Source: Allobaileyella intestinalis (GTDB taxonomy: Bacteria > Bacillota > Clostridia > Peptostreptococcales > Anaerovoracaceae). From it: 64,000 bases of DNA. Within the stretch, counting starts at the first letter, position 1, and every line of letters starts with the position of its first letter. The notes below the pieces were generated by a model. That model saw nothing but the letters and a program-made list of their open reading frames with translations. It ran no database searches and was not told the origin of the DNA. A program made the position numbers and the translations under genes. The stretch is from the NCBI RefSeq assembly GCF_009695865.1, contig NZ_VUNB01000004.1, forward strand, positions 124,001 through 188,000, read 5' to 3'. Shown in pieces: positions 24,439 to 33,682 of this stretch.

Positions 24439-25587
24439 TCATTGTTCCTCAGGGTCACCTTCTCTTCGCTCCAGTTCCCACTCCATATCGTTTACAAGAT
24501 CACGCCGGACGTTCATCTTGTGGGAAGCGTAAAGCTGAGTTGTTGTTACCTGTTCGTGGTCCAGGAGAGCCTGTACGTCATAAATGGAATTTCCCCTTCC
24601 AATAAGGCTGGTAGCAGCTGTGGCTCTCAGCTTGTGGGGACTGTAGCCATTATCTCTGGTGGTATTCAGTGCAATGGCTGTATATTTTTTTACAAGATCC
24701 CTGATTGCCCTGCTTGTCAATCTCTTTCCCTGCAATGAAAGAAACAGAGCATCTTCATTCTCATCACCCTGAGGAATTATATGAACTCTTTCGTTTTCAA
24801 TATAGTCCTTGACGGTGATGATCACAGATTTGTTAAGGGGCATTACCGATTCCTTGTCTCTTTTCCGGTATATTGTAAATTCACCTCTGGAAAAATTGAA
24901 ACTGGATATATTAAGCTGCTGCAGTTCAGAAAGCCTCAGGCCGTATGTAACAAAGATAACCAGAATGGCTTTGTCCCGGAGCTTTGTCTTCTCCCAGTAG
25001 ATTTTTTCATGGTCTGTAAAACAGCTGCCTGTGGTAACGGCATCCAGCATTATCATGACCTCATCGTCCTGGAGAGCTTTTATCTTTCTTTCTCCTGCCT
25101 TGGGAACACGAATAGGGTCAAATCCGTCAGTGATGTTTTTATCCAGTATGCCCTCTCTGTAAAGAGACTTGAACAAGACAGAGACAGATGAACGCTTTCT
25201 GGCAAGAGTTCTGTTGCTGTTCTCGTAGACCGTAGTGTCTTCTCCGTCAGAGACAACGTATCTCCGGCAGTAGTCCAGGAAAAAATTCACGTCGCCGGCC
25301 GTAACCTGGCGAATTTCCTCAATGGTTATTTTTCCAGGAGAATCGGCCTTCGTAAGATCTGTTTCACTGACCAGGTAGTTGAAAAAAAACTTCACATCGT
25401 GGAGATATGCCAGCCTGGTCATAGGCAGCACGTTTCCCTTAAGGTAGTTAAAGTAACTTCTCAGGAAAGCAGGAAGTTCTTTCTGAATTTTCTCACACTC
25501 AAGGAAGATTTCGTTCTCCTTCTCAACAATATTGTCAGGCTTGCCGCTTTTGTTGTGTGAACGGAATTTCCCGGGTCTTTCTTCCAT
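24439..25587 (-). CDS. Xer-type tyrosine recombinase
   Basis: The 382-residue protein has an N-terminal SAM-like core-binding domain (about 40-150) and a catalytic domain with R218 (GLRLSEL), a lysine in RKRDKES near 242-245, H318 and R321 (SPHKLRATA), H344 (LLDHEQ) and Y353 (TQLYASHK). All key residues are present. It is longer than usual XerC/XerD (about 300) because of about 40 N-terminal residues and inserts. It starts right where miaA stops (25587/25588), so it is locked into a housekeeping operon and looks like a chromosomal resolvase, not an integrase of a mobile element. No dif-like site was found by eye nearby. Confidence 0.88.
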   Translation of the reverse strand: MEERPGKFRSHNKSGKPDNIVEKENEIFLECEKIQKELPAFLRSYFNYLKGNVLPMTRLAYLHDVKFFFNYLVSETDLTKADSPGKITIEEIRQVTAGDVNFFLDYCRRYVVSDGEDTTVYENSNRTLARKRSSVSVLFKSLYREGILDKNITDGFDPIRVPKAGERKIKALQDDEVMIMLDAVTTGSCFTDHEKIYWEKTKLRDKAILVIFVTYGLRLSELQQLNISSFNFSRGEFTIYRKRDKESVMPLNKSVIITVKDYIENERVHIIPQGDENEDALFLSLQGKRLTSRAIRDLVKKYTAIALNTTRDNGYSPHKLRATAATSLIGRGNSIYDVQALLDHEQVTTTQLYASHKMNVRRDLVNDMEWELERREGDPEEQ

Positions 25588-26568
25588 TTACTTACTCTGC
25601 CTTTCAGAATTTGCTGATTTTGCATCTGGCACATCTGCAAGAATTTGATCTAGAACAGCGCTGACAGCCTCGCCTTTTCTGATCTCCACCCAGTGGACGT
25701 TATCATATCTTCTCAGCCAGGTCATCTGCCTTTTCGCATATCTGCGGGTGTTTTTCATGATCTCGTAGACAGCTGTCTTCAAATCTGTTTCTCCGTCCAG
25801 ATATGGAAAAAGCTCTTTGTATCCTATGGATTTCATAGACGGGTCATCTAAAGTCAGGCCCATTGACCGTAGTTTCTTGACCTCATCAATAAGGCCGGCT
25901 CTTATAAGTGTAATGACTCTCTTGTTGATTCTGTCGTAGAGCCACTCCCTGTCCATGGTCAAGGCATAGAAACGGAAGTCATATTTCTTGTTTGGCTTCA
26001 GCTTGTCCATGGAATTAATGGAACCTCCAAGTTCATATGCTTCGATGGCTCTGACGATTTTCCGCAGGTTGTTGGGATGGATCCGTGCGGCTGCTTCAGG
26101 ATCTACGGCGGAGAGGAGCTGATGGAGATAATCAGAGCCGTATTTTGCCCCCAGATCTTCCAGTTCCTTACGCCTTTTCATGTCTACAGGTTTTGCAGCA
26201 AAATCCATATCGTAAAGAACAGAATTCAGATAAAGACCTGTTCCCCCTACCAGGATTGGGGTCTTCCCTCTTGCGAGAATATCATCGATTTTCTCCTCTG
26301 CAAGCTTCTGGTACTGGGCAACAGTAAAGTTCTCTCTTGGATCCACAAAATCGTAAAGATGGTGAGGAACTGCTGCCATGTGTTTTTCAGATGGTTTTGC
26401 GCTGCCGATGTCCATGTATTTATAAAGCTGGACAGAATCGCAGTTTACTATTTCTCCGTTTATACGTTTTGCCAGAAAAAAGGCTACGGTGCTCTTTCCA
26501 GTGCAGGTCGGTCCGCCTACAATATAAACTGTTTTATTAGTGGTACTCATATTTGCGGTATTGCTCAT
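25588..26568 (-). CDS. miaA: tRNA dimethylallyltransferase
   Basis: The 326-residue protein is MiaA, which adds a dimethylallyl group to N6 of A37 in tRNAs that read UNN codons. The P-loop GGPTCTGKST lies near 18-27, followed by NCDSVQLYKYMDIGSAKPS and the catalytic PHHLYDFVDP segment; GGTGLYLNSVLY and the C-terminal RRYAKRQMTWLRR are typical. Dimethylallyl diphosphate for this reaction comes from the pathway begun by Dxs, encoded further along the window. It is 21 bp after mutL and ends exactly where the Xer gene begins. The order mutS-mutL-miaA is usual in Bacillota; hfq, often next, is replaced here by the recombinase. Confidence 0.95.
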   Translation of the reverse strand: MSNTANMSTTNKTVYIVGGPTCTGKSTVAFFLAKRINGEIVNCDSVQLYKYMDIGSAKPSEKHMAAVPHHLYDFVDPRENFTVAQYQKLAEEKIDDILARGKTPILVGGTGLYLNSVLYDMDFAAKPVDMKRRKELEDLGAKYGSDYLHQLLSAVDPEAAARIHPNNLRKIVRAIEAYELGGSINSMDKLKPNKKYDFRFYALTMDREWLYDRINKRVITLIRAGLIDEVKKLRSMGLTLDDPSMKSIGYKELFPYLDGETDLKTAVYEIMKNTRRYAKRQMTWLRRYDNVHWVEIRKGEAVSAVLDQILADVPDAKSANSERQSK

Positions 26569-26589
26569 TTTCTAATTCACTTCCAGTAA

Positions 26590-28542
26590 TTATTTTCTTC
26601 TGAACCAACGTTCGATATCACTTCTGGTGAAGCTGATAAAAGTAGGTCTTCCGTGGGGACAACTGAATGGATTGATACAGCCTGCCAGCTGCTCCAGCAG
26701 CTTCTCCATTTCCTGGGGCGACAGCCGGTCATTAGCTTTCACAGACATCTTGCAGGACTTCATAATAAGCTTGTCTATGACAATTCTGTTTCCTTTTTTC
26801 AGCTGCCCCAGCTCTTCAAGATAGGATTCCGCAAAAGTTCTGGCCTCAGACAAGGTCATATATGGCGGAATTCCCCTGACAATAAAGGTGTCGCTACCGA
26901 AATCCTCAATGTCAAAGCCCATTTTCTGAAGATCATCCATCCATGTTCTGTCTGCATTGTAGAGGTCTGCAGAGGTTTCTATGGAAAAAGGGACAAGTAT
27001 TGACTGTGGGAGATTGCGGGTCTGCCGGTAAGCCTTTACCAGCCTTTCATAGTTAATGCGCTCGTGAGCCCCATGCTGGTCCAGCAGGTATACAGCATCT
27101 CCTGTCTGAGTCACAATATAGCTGTCAAAAAGATAGCCTTTTATCTGCAGCTCGTTAAAATCAAATGGACGGATTGAAGGTGGTTCAATATCGAATTCCC
27201 CGTCTTCTGAAATCCCTGTAATTATATCACCAGATTGTGATTGAACAGTGGTAGCAGGTCCTTCATTTCGATTCCTCTTCCTTTCTTCAGGAGAGGGCAT
27301 TTTCTCAAGGAACTGCCGAAGATTATGGGCTGAAAGGTCATTATTTTTTACATCTTCTCCAGCCTTCTCTTCCCCCTCAGGTCCCAGGTCATTATCTACG
27401 TTCGTTTCAGAACCTTCCTTCAGATTTAAACTGATCTGGCTTGTGGAAATAGGTTCTGGCTTATTCTCCTGTTCCTCCCATGTTTTCAATGTACTGAAGA
27501 GGTTGCTGAGAGGGTTTTCGTGAAGTTCCTGGCTGGCGGAAGTTTTTTTGCTTTCCATTACCTCAGGAATGGAATTAATTGAATCAAGGGTGCTGCGGAC
27601 TGCCGTAATTATGTCCGATCGCAGGTCCTTTTGATCGTAAAACTTCACTTCTCTCTTGCTGGGGTGAATGTTAACGTCCAGGTCCTCAGGAGGAATGGTC
27701 AGGAAAAGAACGGCTATTGGATATCCGGAAAAGACCCGGTCTCCATAACCTTCCATCAGAGCTTTTTCTATAAAATCACTGTGAATAATCCTGCCGTTGA
27801 CGAAGAAAATCTGACTCCTTCTGGTGCTTTTTGTCACTCCAGGACCGGAAATGTAGCCATTTACATATTTGCCGTTTATCTCTATAAGATTCTTGTATTC
27901 TTTCGATTTGTAAATGAGATTTACGGCGGAGAAGCGGTTCCCTCTGCCGTCAGTGTTCATTATTTCACTGCCGTTGTTAATCAAGGTAAAACTGATGGAA
28001 GCATAGTAGATTGCCATCTCCTGAATCAGGGTGATAATCGGTTTTGCTTCGGCAGCATCTGATTTCATAAATTTCCGGCGAGCCGGAGTGTTGTAAAACA
28101 GATCCTCCACTATCATGGAAGTCCCCGGAGACATGGCAAAGGGTTCCTTTGTAACCACCCTTCCGCCGTGAAGTTCCAGCTTAAGTCCTGCCGCCTCATC
28201 TCTTGTTCTTGTAAACATGGTCATTCTCGAGACGGCGCAGATGCTTGCCAGGGCTTCACCTCTGAAACCCAGAGTTTCAATGGAATCAAGGTCAGTCATG
28301 GTTCTGATCTTTCCTGTGGCATGTCTCTCGAAGGCCAGTTCTCCTTCCTCTGCCGGGATTCCTGTTCCATTGTCTGTTACACGGATGTAGCTCTTTCCCC
28401 CCTGGCGAATTTCCACGGTAATCCGGTTGGCACCGCCGTCAATAGAGTTTTCTACAAGTTCTTTTACAACAGAAAGAGGTTTTTCAATAACCTCTCCTGC
28501 TGCAATCTTGTCGGCTACAAATGGGTCAAGTTTTTGTATCAC
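26590..28542 (-). CDS. mutL: DNA mismatch repair protein MutL
   Basis: The 650-residue protein has the GHKL ATPase N-terminus: E and N of VVKELVENSIDGG, DNGTGIP, GFRGEALASI and NTPARRKFM. The linker from about 330 to 450 is polar and poorly conserved. The C-terminal dimerisation domain contains QHGAHERINYE (near 487-497), the DQHA(x)2E(x)4E endonuclease-type motif, and CPHGRPTF close to the end, so this is the nicking kind of MutL that works with MutS without MutH. GGAGG precedes the ATG. It sits between mutS and miaA on one transcript. Confidence 0.95.
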   Translation of the reverse strand: MIQKLDPFVADKIAAGEVIEKPLSVVKELVENSIDGGANRITVEIRQGGKSYIRVTDNGTGIPAEEGELAFERHATGKIRTMTDLDSIETLGFRGEALASICAVSRMTMFTRTRDEAAGLKLELHGGRVVTKEPFAMSPGTSMIVEDLFYNTPARRKFMKSDAAEAKPIITLIQEMAIYYASISFTLINNGSEIMNTDGRGNRFSAVNLIYKSKEYKNLIEINGKYVNGYISGPGVTKSTRRSQIFFVNGRIIHSDFIEKALMEGYGDRVFSGYPIAVLFLTIPPEDLDVNIHPSKREVKFYDQKDLRSDIITAVRSTLDSINSIPEVMESKKTSASQELHENPLSNLFSTLKTWEEQENKPEPISTSQISLNLKEGSETNVDNDLGPEGEEKAGEDVKNNDLSAHNLRQFLEKMPSPEERKRNRNEGPATTVQSQSGDIITGISEDGEFDIEPPSIRPFDFNELQIKGYLFDSYIVTQTGDAVYLLDQHGAHERINYERLVKAYRQTRNLPQSILVPFSIETSADLYNADRTWMDDLQKMGFDIEDFGSDTFIVRGIPPYMTLSEARTFAESYLEELGQLKKGNRIVIDKLIMKSCKMSVKANDRLSPQEMEKLLEQLAGCINPFSCPHGRPTFISFTRSDIERWFRRK

Positions 28543-28597
28543 TTTAACCTCCTGAAATAGCTGTTCAAATTAGAAGGTATGCTGCTGGTCAACCTGT

Positions 28598-31249
28598 TCA
28601 TTCTGTGTCAGTCTGGTCAATCTGATCAATCTCCTTGATCTGCTCCTGGAGAGTACAGAGAATGTTTAAAGCCTTTACAGGTGTGATCTGGTTAACGTCT
28701 ACAGACCTTACTGTATCCATGGCATCTTTATACAATTCCAAACTGCTATCAGCTTCTGGTTCAGGGGAAGCAACCTGGTCGAAGATTGATATCTGCTCAT
28801 TGGATATTCCTCTTCCTGTTCTGCTTGCCGCTTCTCCAGCTTCAAGCTCCTGGAGTTTTGCCTGAGCACCCCTTCTGACCTGATATGGAATACCGGCAAT
28901 CTTGGCAACATGTATGCCGTAGCTTTTGCTGGCAGCCCCCTCTTTGATGTGGTGGAGGAAGAGAATGTCGCTTCCGTTTTCGCTTACATCTACTGAAAGA
29001 TTCTTGATACAGTCGTGCTTCTTGTCCAGTACTGTCAGCTCATGGTAGTGAGTTGCAAACATTGTTCTGATCTTGTGGCCTTCTCTGCACAGGTATTCAA
29101 CGGTAGACCAGGCAATTGAAAGGCCGTCAAAGGTGCTGGTTCCTCTGCCTATTTCGTCCAGGATCACAAGACTTCTGTTTGTGGCGTTTCTCAGAATGTT
29201 GGCCAGTTCGCTCATTTCCACGAAGAAGGTAGACTGACCGTAGGCCAGGTTGTCCGATGCGCCGATTCTGGTAAACACCCGGTCAACTACTCCGATTCTG
29301 GCACTTCCGGCAGGAACGAAACATCCTATCTGGGCCATCAGAACTATAACCGCAGTCTGCCTCATGTATGTGGATTTACCGGACATGTTTGGCCCTGTAA
29401 TAATCAGCATGCTTTCCGAACTGCAGTCCATTAGAACGTCATTAGGAATAAACATCTCCCGGCCGATCATCTTCTCAACAGCAGGATGTCTTCCTTCTTT
29501 GATCTGGATTACATCGCCGGAATCAACATCTGGCCGGACAAATCCCCCTGAAATAGAAACCTTGGCAAAGGACGAAAGCACATCCAGGATTCCCACTGCG
29601 GAAGATGCCTTCTGAAGTGCCGGAATATATGGTTTGATGTTGTTTCTCAAGGTGGAAAAAATCGAGTACTCAAGGGCGTTTATCCGGGCTTCGGCGGAGA
29701 AAACAAGAGTTTCTTTTTCTTTAAGCTCCGGTGTTATATACCTTTCGTTATTTACCAGAGTCTGTTTCCTTACATATTCTTCAGGTACTTTATCGATGGC
29801 CGACTTGCTAACATCGATGTAGTAGCCGAAGACCTTATTGTATCCTACTTTCAGGGTTCTTATACCCGTCCGCTCCTTCTCGGAAGCCTCAAGACCGGTG
29901 ATCCAGTTTTTTGCATCTGCAATGGAGTCCTTGAGATCATCCAGCTCCTGGTTAAATCCATCTTTGATTATTCCTCCTTCGGTAATCAGGAAGGGAGGAT
30001 CATCTACTACTGCCCTGTCTATAGAATCAGCCAGTTCTTCAAAATCCCCAAGCTGGCTGTCAATTTCTGAAAGAAGTTTTGAATTACTGGATTTAAGAGC
30101 CCTGTGGAGTTCAGGGAGAGCCTGGAGGGTTAATTTAAGGGCGGTCAGGTCCTTGGCGTTGGCCCGGCCGCTGCTTACCCTTGCGCTTAATCTCTCGAAA
30201 TCGTAGATTTTTCTAAGGCTGGACGAAACCAGGTCCAGAAGGTCTCTGTCGTTTACAAGAGCTTCAACACCGTCCAGCCTGAGATTTATTTCTTCTGGAT
30301 CAGTAAGGGGCTGCAGGATATATCTTTTGAGAAGTCTGCCACCCATTGCCGTCTCTGTTTTATCAAGAACACCAAGGAGAGAGCCCTGGATGTTCTTATC
30401 ATAAAGGGTCTCCAGCAACTCCAGATTCCTGACGGTGGCCCTGTCCAGAATCATATGGCCTGAGGGATCATTAAGAATTAATTCGGTTATCTGGGATGGA
30501 TCCTGTTTCTGGGTATCTGTGAGATACATTAAAATTGAGCCAACAGAACTTATTAATCCCGGTCGGTCTTCTATTCCAAGAGGCAACAGAGATTCAATGG
30601 AAAAATGTTCTTTAATGACTCTTTCACAGGTTCCTTTCTTGTAATAGGAATCGTCTAAAACGTTGTAGTAGTATGCACGAAGGTCATCTCCGATTACCTG
30701 GCTCAGCCGTTCCAGAGTGGATCCTGTAAGAATTATTTCGCCAGGTCCTATCTTGGCAAGCTCTGAACCAAGAGAATCGTCCCGTCCATCTATTTTTACC
30801 TCAAGGGCATAAAGCTCTCCTGTTGAGACATCTGAATAAGCCAGTGATCCTGTGTTTCCGGAAATATTAAGAGAGGCGATAAAAAGATTTCTTGAGTCGT
30901 TCTGATCGAAATCCAGGGTGCCTGGTGTTACAACCCGGATAACGTCTCTCTTGACGATTCCCTTAGCGGTAGCCGGATCTTCCAGCTGTTCGCAGATTGC
31001 CACCTTGTGACCTTTTTTTACTAATGTTGAAATATAACTGTCCGCAGCATGAAAAGGAACTCCGCACATGGGAGCCCTTTCTTTTAACCCGCAGTTTCTG
31101 CCTGTAAGTGTGAGACCCAGTTCCCGGGAGGCTGTTTCGGCATCTTCAAAGAATAGCTCGTAAAAGTCTCCCAGACGGAACATGAGCAGGCAGTCCTGAT
31201 AGGATCTTTTTATTTCATTGTATTGCTGCATCATCGGTGACAGCGCCAT
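28598..31249 (-). CDS. mutS: DNA mismatch repair protein MutS
   Basis: I place the start at the ATG at 31249, which has AGGAG eight bases upstream; the open frame runs back to a TTG at 31291 without a site. The resulting 883-residue protein begins with the mismatch-reading domain, including FYELFFEDA (the Phe-X-Glu wedge). It ends with the ATPase: GPNMSGKST (P-loop), STFFVEMSELANIL and DEIGRGTSTFDG, then THYHEL. It recognises mismatches and recruits MutL, encoded 55 bp downstream. A small hairpin, GGAAGC-AGAT-GCTTCC (31271-31286), lies in the short leader. Confidence 0.95.
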   Translation of the reverse strand: MALSPMMQQYNEIKRSYQDCLLMFRLGDFYELFFEDAETASRELGLTLTGRNCGLKERAPMCGVPFHAADSYISTLVKKGHKVAICEQLEDPATAKGIVKRDVIRVVTPGTLDFDQNDSRNLFIASLNISGNTGSLAYSDVSTGELYALEVKIDGRDDSLGSELAKIGPGEIILTGSTLERLSQVIGDDLRAYYYNVLDDSYYKKGTCERVIKEHFSIESLLPLGIEDRPGLISSVGSILMYLTDTQKQDPSQITELILNDPSGHMILDRATVRNLELLETLYDKNIQGSLLGVLDKTETAMGGRLLKRYILQPLTDPEEINLRLDGVEALVNDRDLLDLVSSSLRKIYDFERLSARVSSGRANAKDLTALKLTLQALPELHRALKSSNSKLLSEIDSQLGDFEELADSIDRAVVDDPPFLITEGGIIKDGFNQELDDLKDSIADAKNWITGLEASEKERTGIRTLKVGYNKVFGYYIDVSKSAIDKVPEEYVRKQTLVNNERYITPELKEKETLVFSAEARINALEYSIFSTLRNNIKPYIPALQKASSAVGILDVLSSFAKVSISGGFVRPDVDSGDVIQIKEGRHPAVEKMIGREMFIPNDVLMDCSSESMLIITGPNMSGKSTYMRQTAVIVLMAQIGCFVPAGSARIGVVDRVFTRIGASDNLAYGQSTFFVEMSELANILRNATNRSLVILDEIGRGTSTFDGLSIAWSTVEYLCREGHKIRTMFATHYHELTVLDKKHDCIKNLSVDVSENGSDILFLHHIKEGAASKSYGIHVAKIAGIPYQVRRGAQAKLQELEAGEAASRTGRGISNEQISIFDQVASPEPEADSSLELYKDAMDTVRSVDVNQITPVKALNILCTLQEQIKEIDQIDQTDTE

Positions 31250-31312
31250 ATGTCTATCTCCTATGCTGCCGGAAGCAGATGCTTCCTGCAAATTGCGATA
31301 AAATAATTGTTG

Positions 31313-32545
31313 TTATAGCTGATTCCTCCAGATTCTGGCATTGAGAAGCTCTCTTTTTTTGTTATAAGCAGCTACGCCTTTTTTGATAAGGGAGCAGGCT
31401 CTTCTCATGTCTTCTTCCTTGAGCACGTAGGCTATTCGAATTTCGCTTTTTCCAAGGCCTTCTGTTGCATAGAATCCGGCAGCAGGAGCGAACATAACGG
31501 TCTCCCCTTCATCTCTGAATTCTGTAAGCATGAACATAAGGAATTCCTCAGCGTCATTAACAGGCAGATCTATCATCATGTAGAAAGCTCCGCCAGGTTT
31601 CTGACAAGTTACTCCAGGAATCTTGGAAATCTCGTCATATGCGGCATCTCTTCTGGCTTCGTAAATGTTTCTGATCTTGTCAAAATAGGAATTCGGAAGC
31701 TCGAAGAGAGCGGCAGCTCCAATCTGATCAAGGGTGGAGACAGAGAGTCTCATCTGAGCCATCTTCAATACGCCCTGCATGAACTCCTGGTTCTTTGATG
31801 CCAGGAATCCAACTCTGGCGCCGCAGGCAGAGAATCTCTTGGAAACTGAGTCAATGATGATCAGTCTGTCAGAAACTCTGTCAAGGGAGGCAAAGGTCTG
31901 AGGAGCTTTACCGTCAAATACATACTCTCTGTATACCTCATCGCATACGATCCACAGATCGTGTTCGATGGCGAAGTCGGCGATGTATTCCATTTCCTCG
32001 TCAGCCAGGACTCTTCCAGTAGGATTGTTAGGATTGTTTACAACAATGGCCTTGGTCCTGGTTGTAAGGGCGGATTCCAGTTTACCAATGCTGGCGTACT
32101 GATAACCTTCTTCTGGAGAGGTCTTTACCGGGTTGGCAATGGCCCCTGCCGTCTTTACAAAACTGTTATAGTTCGTGTAATAGGGTTCTGGAATGATGAC
32201 TTCATCATTCTCGTTGAGTATGGCACGGAATGCCATGGTCAGCGCCTCAGATCCACCGTTTGTTGTGATGATCTGATCTTCTGTATACTCTACGCCATAA
32301 TCTCTCTTGAAATATCTGATGATTGAATCTACCAGCAGTTTGTCACCCTGAGACTGTTCATAAGCAATTGTGCTGCTGGTGCAATCTCTGATGGCATCCA
32401 TAAAGCACTGTGGTGTCTCAATATCGGGCTGTCCAATGTTCAGTTTGTAGATCTTCGTTCCCTCTTCTTCGGCCTTTGCGGCAATCGGATTGAAGCGGCG
32501 GATCGGAGAAAACTGCATTGATTTCACTGCATCACTAATTCTCAT
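31313..32545 (-). CDS. Class I aminotransferase (aspartate aminotransferase type)
   Basis: The enzyme is a fold-type I PLP aminotransferase of about 410 residues. NIGQPDIETP near the N-terminus, NNPNNPTGRV, DEVYREYVF, the PLP lysine in DSVSKRFSACGAR and the C-terminal KSEIRIAY arginine that binds the substrate carboxylate are all visible. It probably moves amino groups between aspartate or another amino acid and 2-oxoglutarate. Two ATGs are possible; I prefer 32545, downstream of GGGGAGAG, over 32566, which has no site. An extended -10 promoter lies upstream. It is followed by mutS after 63 bp, so mutS may also be read from this promoter. Confidence 0.9.
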   Translation of the reverse strand: MRISDAVKSMQFSPIRRFNPIAAKAEEEGTKIYKLNIGQPDIETPQCFMDAIRDCTSSTIAYEQSQGDKLLVDSIIRYFKRDYGVEYTEDQIITTNGGSEALTMAFRAILNENDEVIIPEPYYTNYNSFVKTAGAIANPVKTSPEEGYQYASIGKLESALTTRTKAIVVNNPNNPTGRVLADEEMEYIADFAIEHDLWIVCDEVYREYVFDGKAPQTFASLDRVSDRLIIIDSVSKRFSACGARVGFLASKNQEFMQGVLKMAQMRLSVSTLDQIGAAALFELPNSYFDKIRNIYEARRDAAYDEISKIPGVTCQKPGGAFYMMIDLPVNDAEEFLMFMLTEFRDEGETVMFAPAAGFYATEGLGKSEIRIAYVLKEEDMRRACSLIKKGVAAYNKKRELLNARIWRNQL

Positions 32546-32608
32546 AATAGCTATAACTCTCCCCATATAATTTATTTTGTTAGAACAAAAAACCTGATAC
32601 TGTTTCTT

Positions 32609-32617
32609 ATTATAACA
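32609..32617 (-). promoter_or_regulatory. Extended -10 promoter before the aminotransferase
   Basis: On the minus strand TGTTATAAT carries TG one base before a perfect TATAAT (32614-32609). There is no good -35 box, as is usual for extended -10 promoters. It would start transcription about 60 bp before the aminotransferase ATG. Confidence 0.6.
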
Positions 32618-32703
32618 TAATTGAATTAGATGGAAACTATAGATACTTAATTAACATTTCTTTGAACCTCAAAGGGAAAAGAACGGGCCACCCCTTCGAA
32701 GTG

Positions 32704-33651
32704 TTAAAAATGCAGTACGGATGGATCAAAGGAACCGGTATCACTGACGCCTGTATACATCATTACCTCCGAGAGCTGCTGATTAAGCTTAGTGAAAGTT
32801 TTTTCAACTCCAGAAGCCCCTTCCTTCAGCAGAGGTGAAAGTATTGCTCTGCCCGTTGAAACGCTGTGAGCACCAAGGGCCATGAGTTTATATGCGTCGT
32901 AGCCCGATTCTACAGAACAGTCTGCGAAAATCTTCATGTTGCTGCCTTCTAAGGCCTTCTTAATGTCAGGGAGAATGCGGGCTGGAGCTGTACCGAATGG
33001 CAGTCTGCCGTGGTGGTGGGATACCACAATGGCACTGCATCCTGCTTTTTCAGCTTTCAATGCATCTGATACAGAGAGAACTCCCTTTGCAACAAATGGA
33101 AGGGAGGTGGATGAAGCGTATTCTTTCAGATCATCAGTGGTTACTGTTCCCATTGGGAATCCATCTACCACATCATAACCTCCTGTGGTTCCGGGAACGT
33201 GATCTATGTCCACCCCTACTGCCACAGCTCCGCAGGATTCTGCAAAAGATATCTGATCAAGAATAATGGAGTGATCAGCAAAAGGCTTTATTATTCTGAC
33301 TGTGTCTGCTCCGGTTTCTGTTATTTCCTTGAAATCCTCATCTGGCTCCATTCCTGTCCAGTTAAGAACGTTAAGAGCTGCTGCTGCCCTGGCGTATTCC
33401 ACCATGGGTTTTCTTCCGTCTTTTCCTACTTTGTTCAGATGAGAGAAGGCGGGCATCATTATTGGCGAGGAATATTTCCTGCCAAAGATCTCCGTCGACA
33501 GATCTGGTTTAACAGCATCTATTATTCTCATTTCCAGGTGTATGCTGTCCAGGTAATTTCTGTTGTAGATATTTGCGTCATCGGCTCTTCCAGAAGTTAC
33601 TGGTATCAGTCCCTTTGGACCAGGCCATGGACTTTTGACTTCATTGCTCAT
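32704..33651 (-). CDS. FMN-dependent alpha-hydroxy-acid oxidase/dehydrogenase family protein
   Basis: The start at the ATG at 33651 has GAAAGGA upstream and gives 315 residues; a longer frame from 33720 would run into the preceding gene. The protein is an FMN TIM-barrel related to lactate oxidase and glycolate oxidase. SSPIMMPAFSHLNK (about 61-74) binds FMN, VAKGVLSVSDA carries the FMN lysine, and S211-H-H-H-G-R216 corresponds to the usual SNHGGR, with H213 as the expected catalytic base. The common QLD after it is replaced by LPFG, so the substrate pocket differs. It follows an AEC-family transporter by 31 bp, and the pair may take up and oxidise a 2-hydroxy acid. Confidence 0.82.
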   Translation of the reverse strand: MSNEVKSPWPGPKGLIPVTSGRADDANIYNRNYLDSIHLEMRIIDAVKPDLSTEIFGRKYSSPIMMPAFSHLNKVGKDGRKPMVEYARAAAALNVLNWTGMEPDEDFKEITETGADTVRIIKPFADHSIILDQISFAESCGAVAVGVDIDHVPGTTGGYDVVDGFPMGTVTTDDLKEYASSTSLPFVAKGVLSVSDALKAEKAGCSAIVVSHHHGRLPFGTAPARILPDIKKALEGSNMKIFADCSVESGYDAYKLMALGAHSVSTGRAILSPLLKEGASGVEKTFTKLNQQLSEVMMYTGVSDTGSFDPSVLHF

Positions 33652-33682
33652 AGTCGTATTCCTTTCGATAAAAGAGAATTTT

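Noticed and set aside
24073-24738. Frame of 221 codons on the plus strand
   Set aside because: It spans the ends of two well-supported minus-strand genes (YnbB-like and Xer) and shows no domain pattern.
24439-25587. Mobile-element integrase
   Set aside because: The gene is flush with miaA inside a housekeeping operon, and no attachment-site repeats, phage genes or composition change are seen around it.
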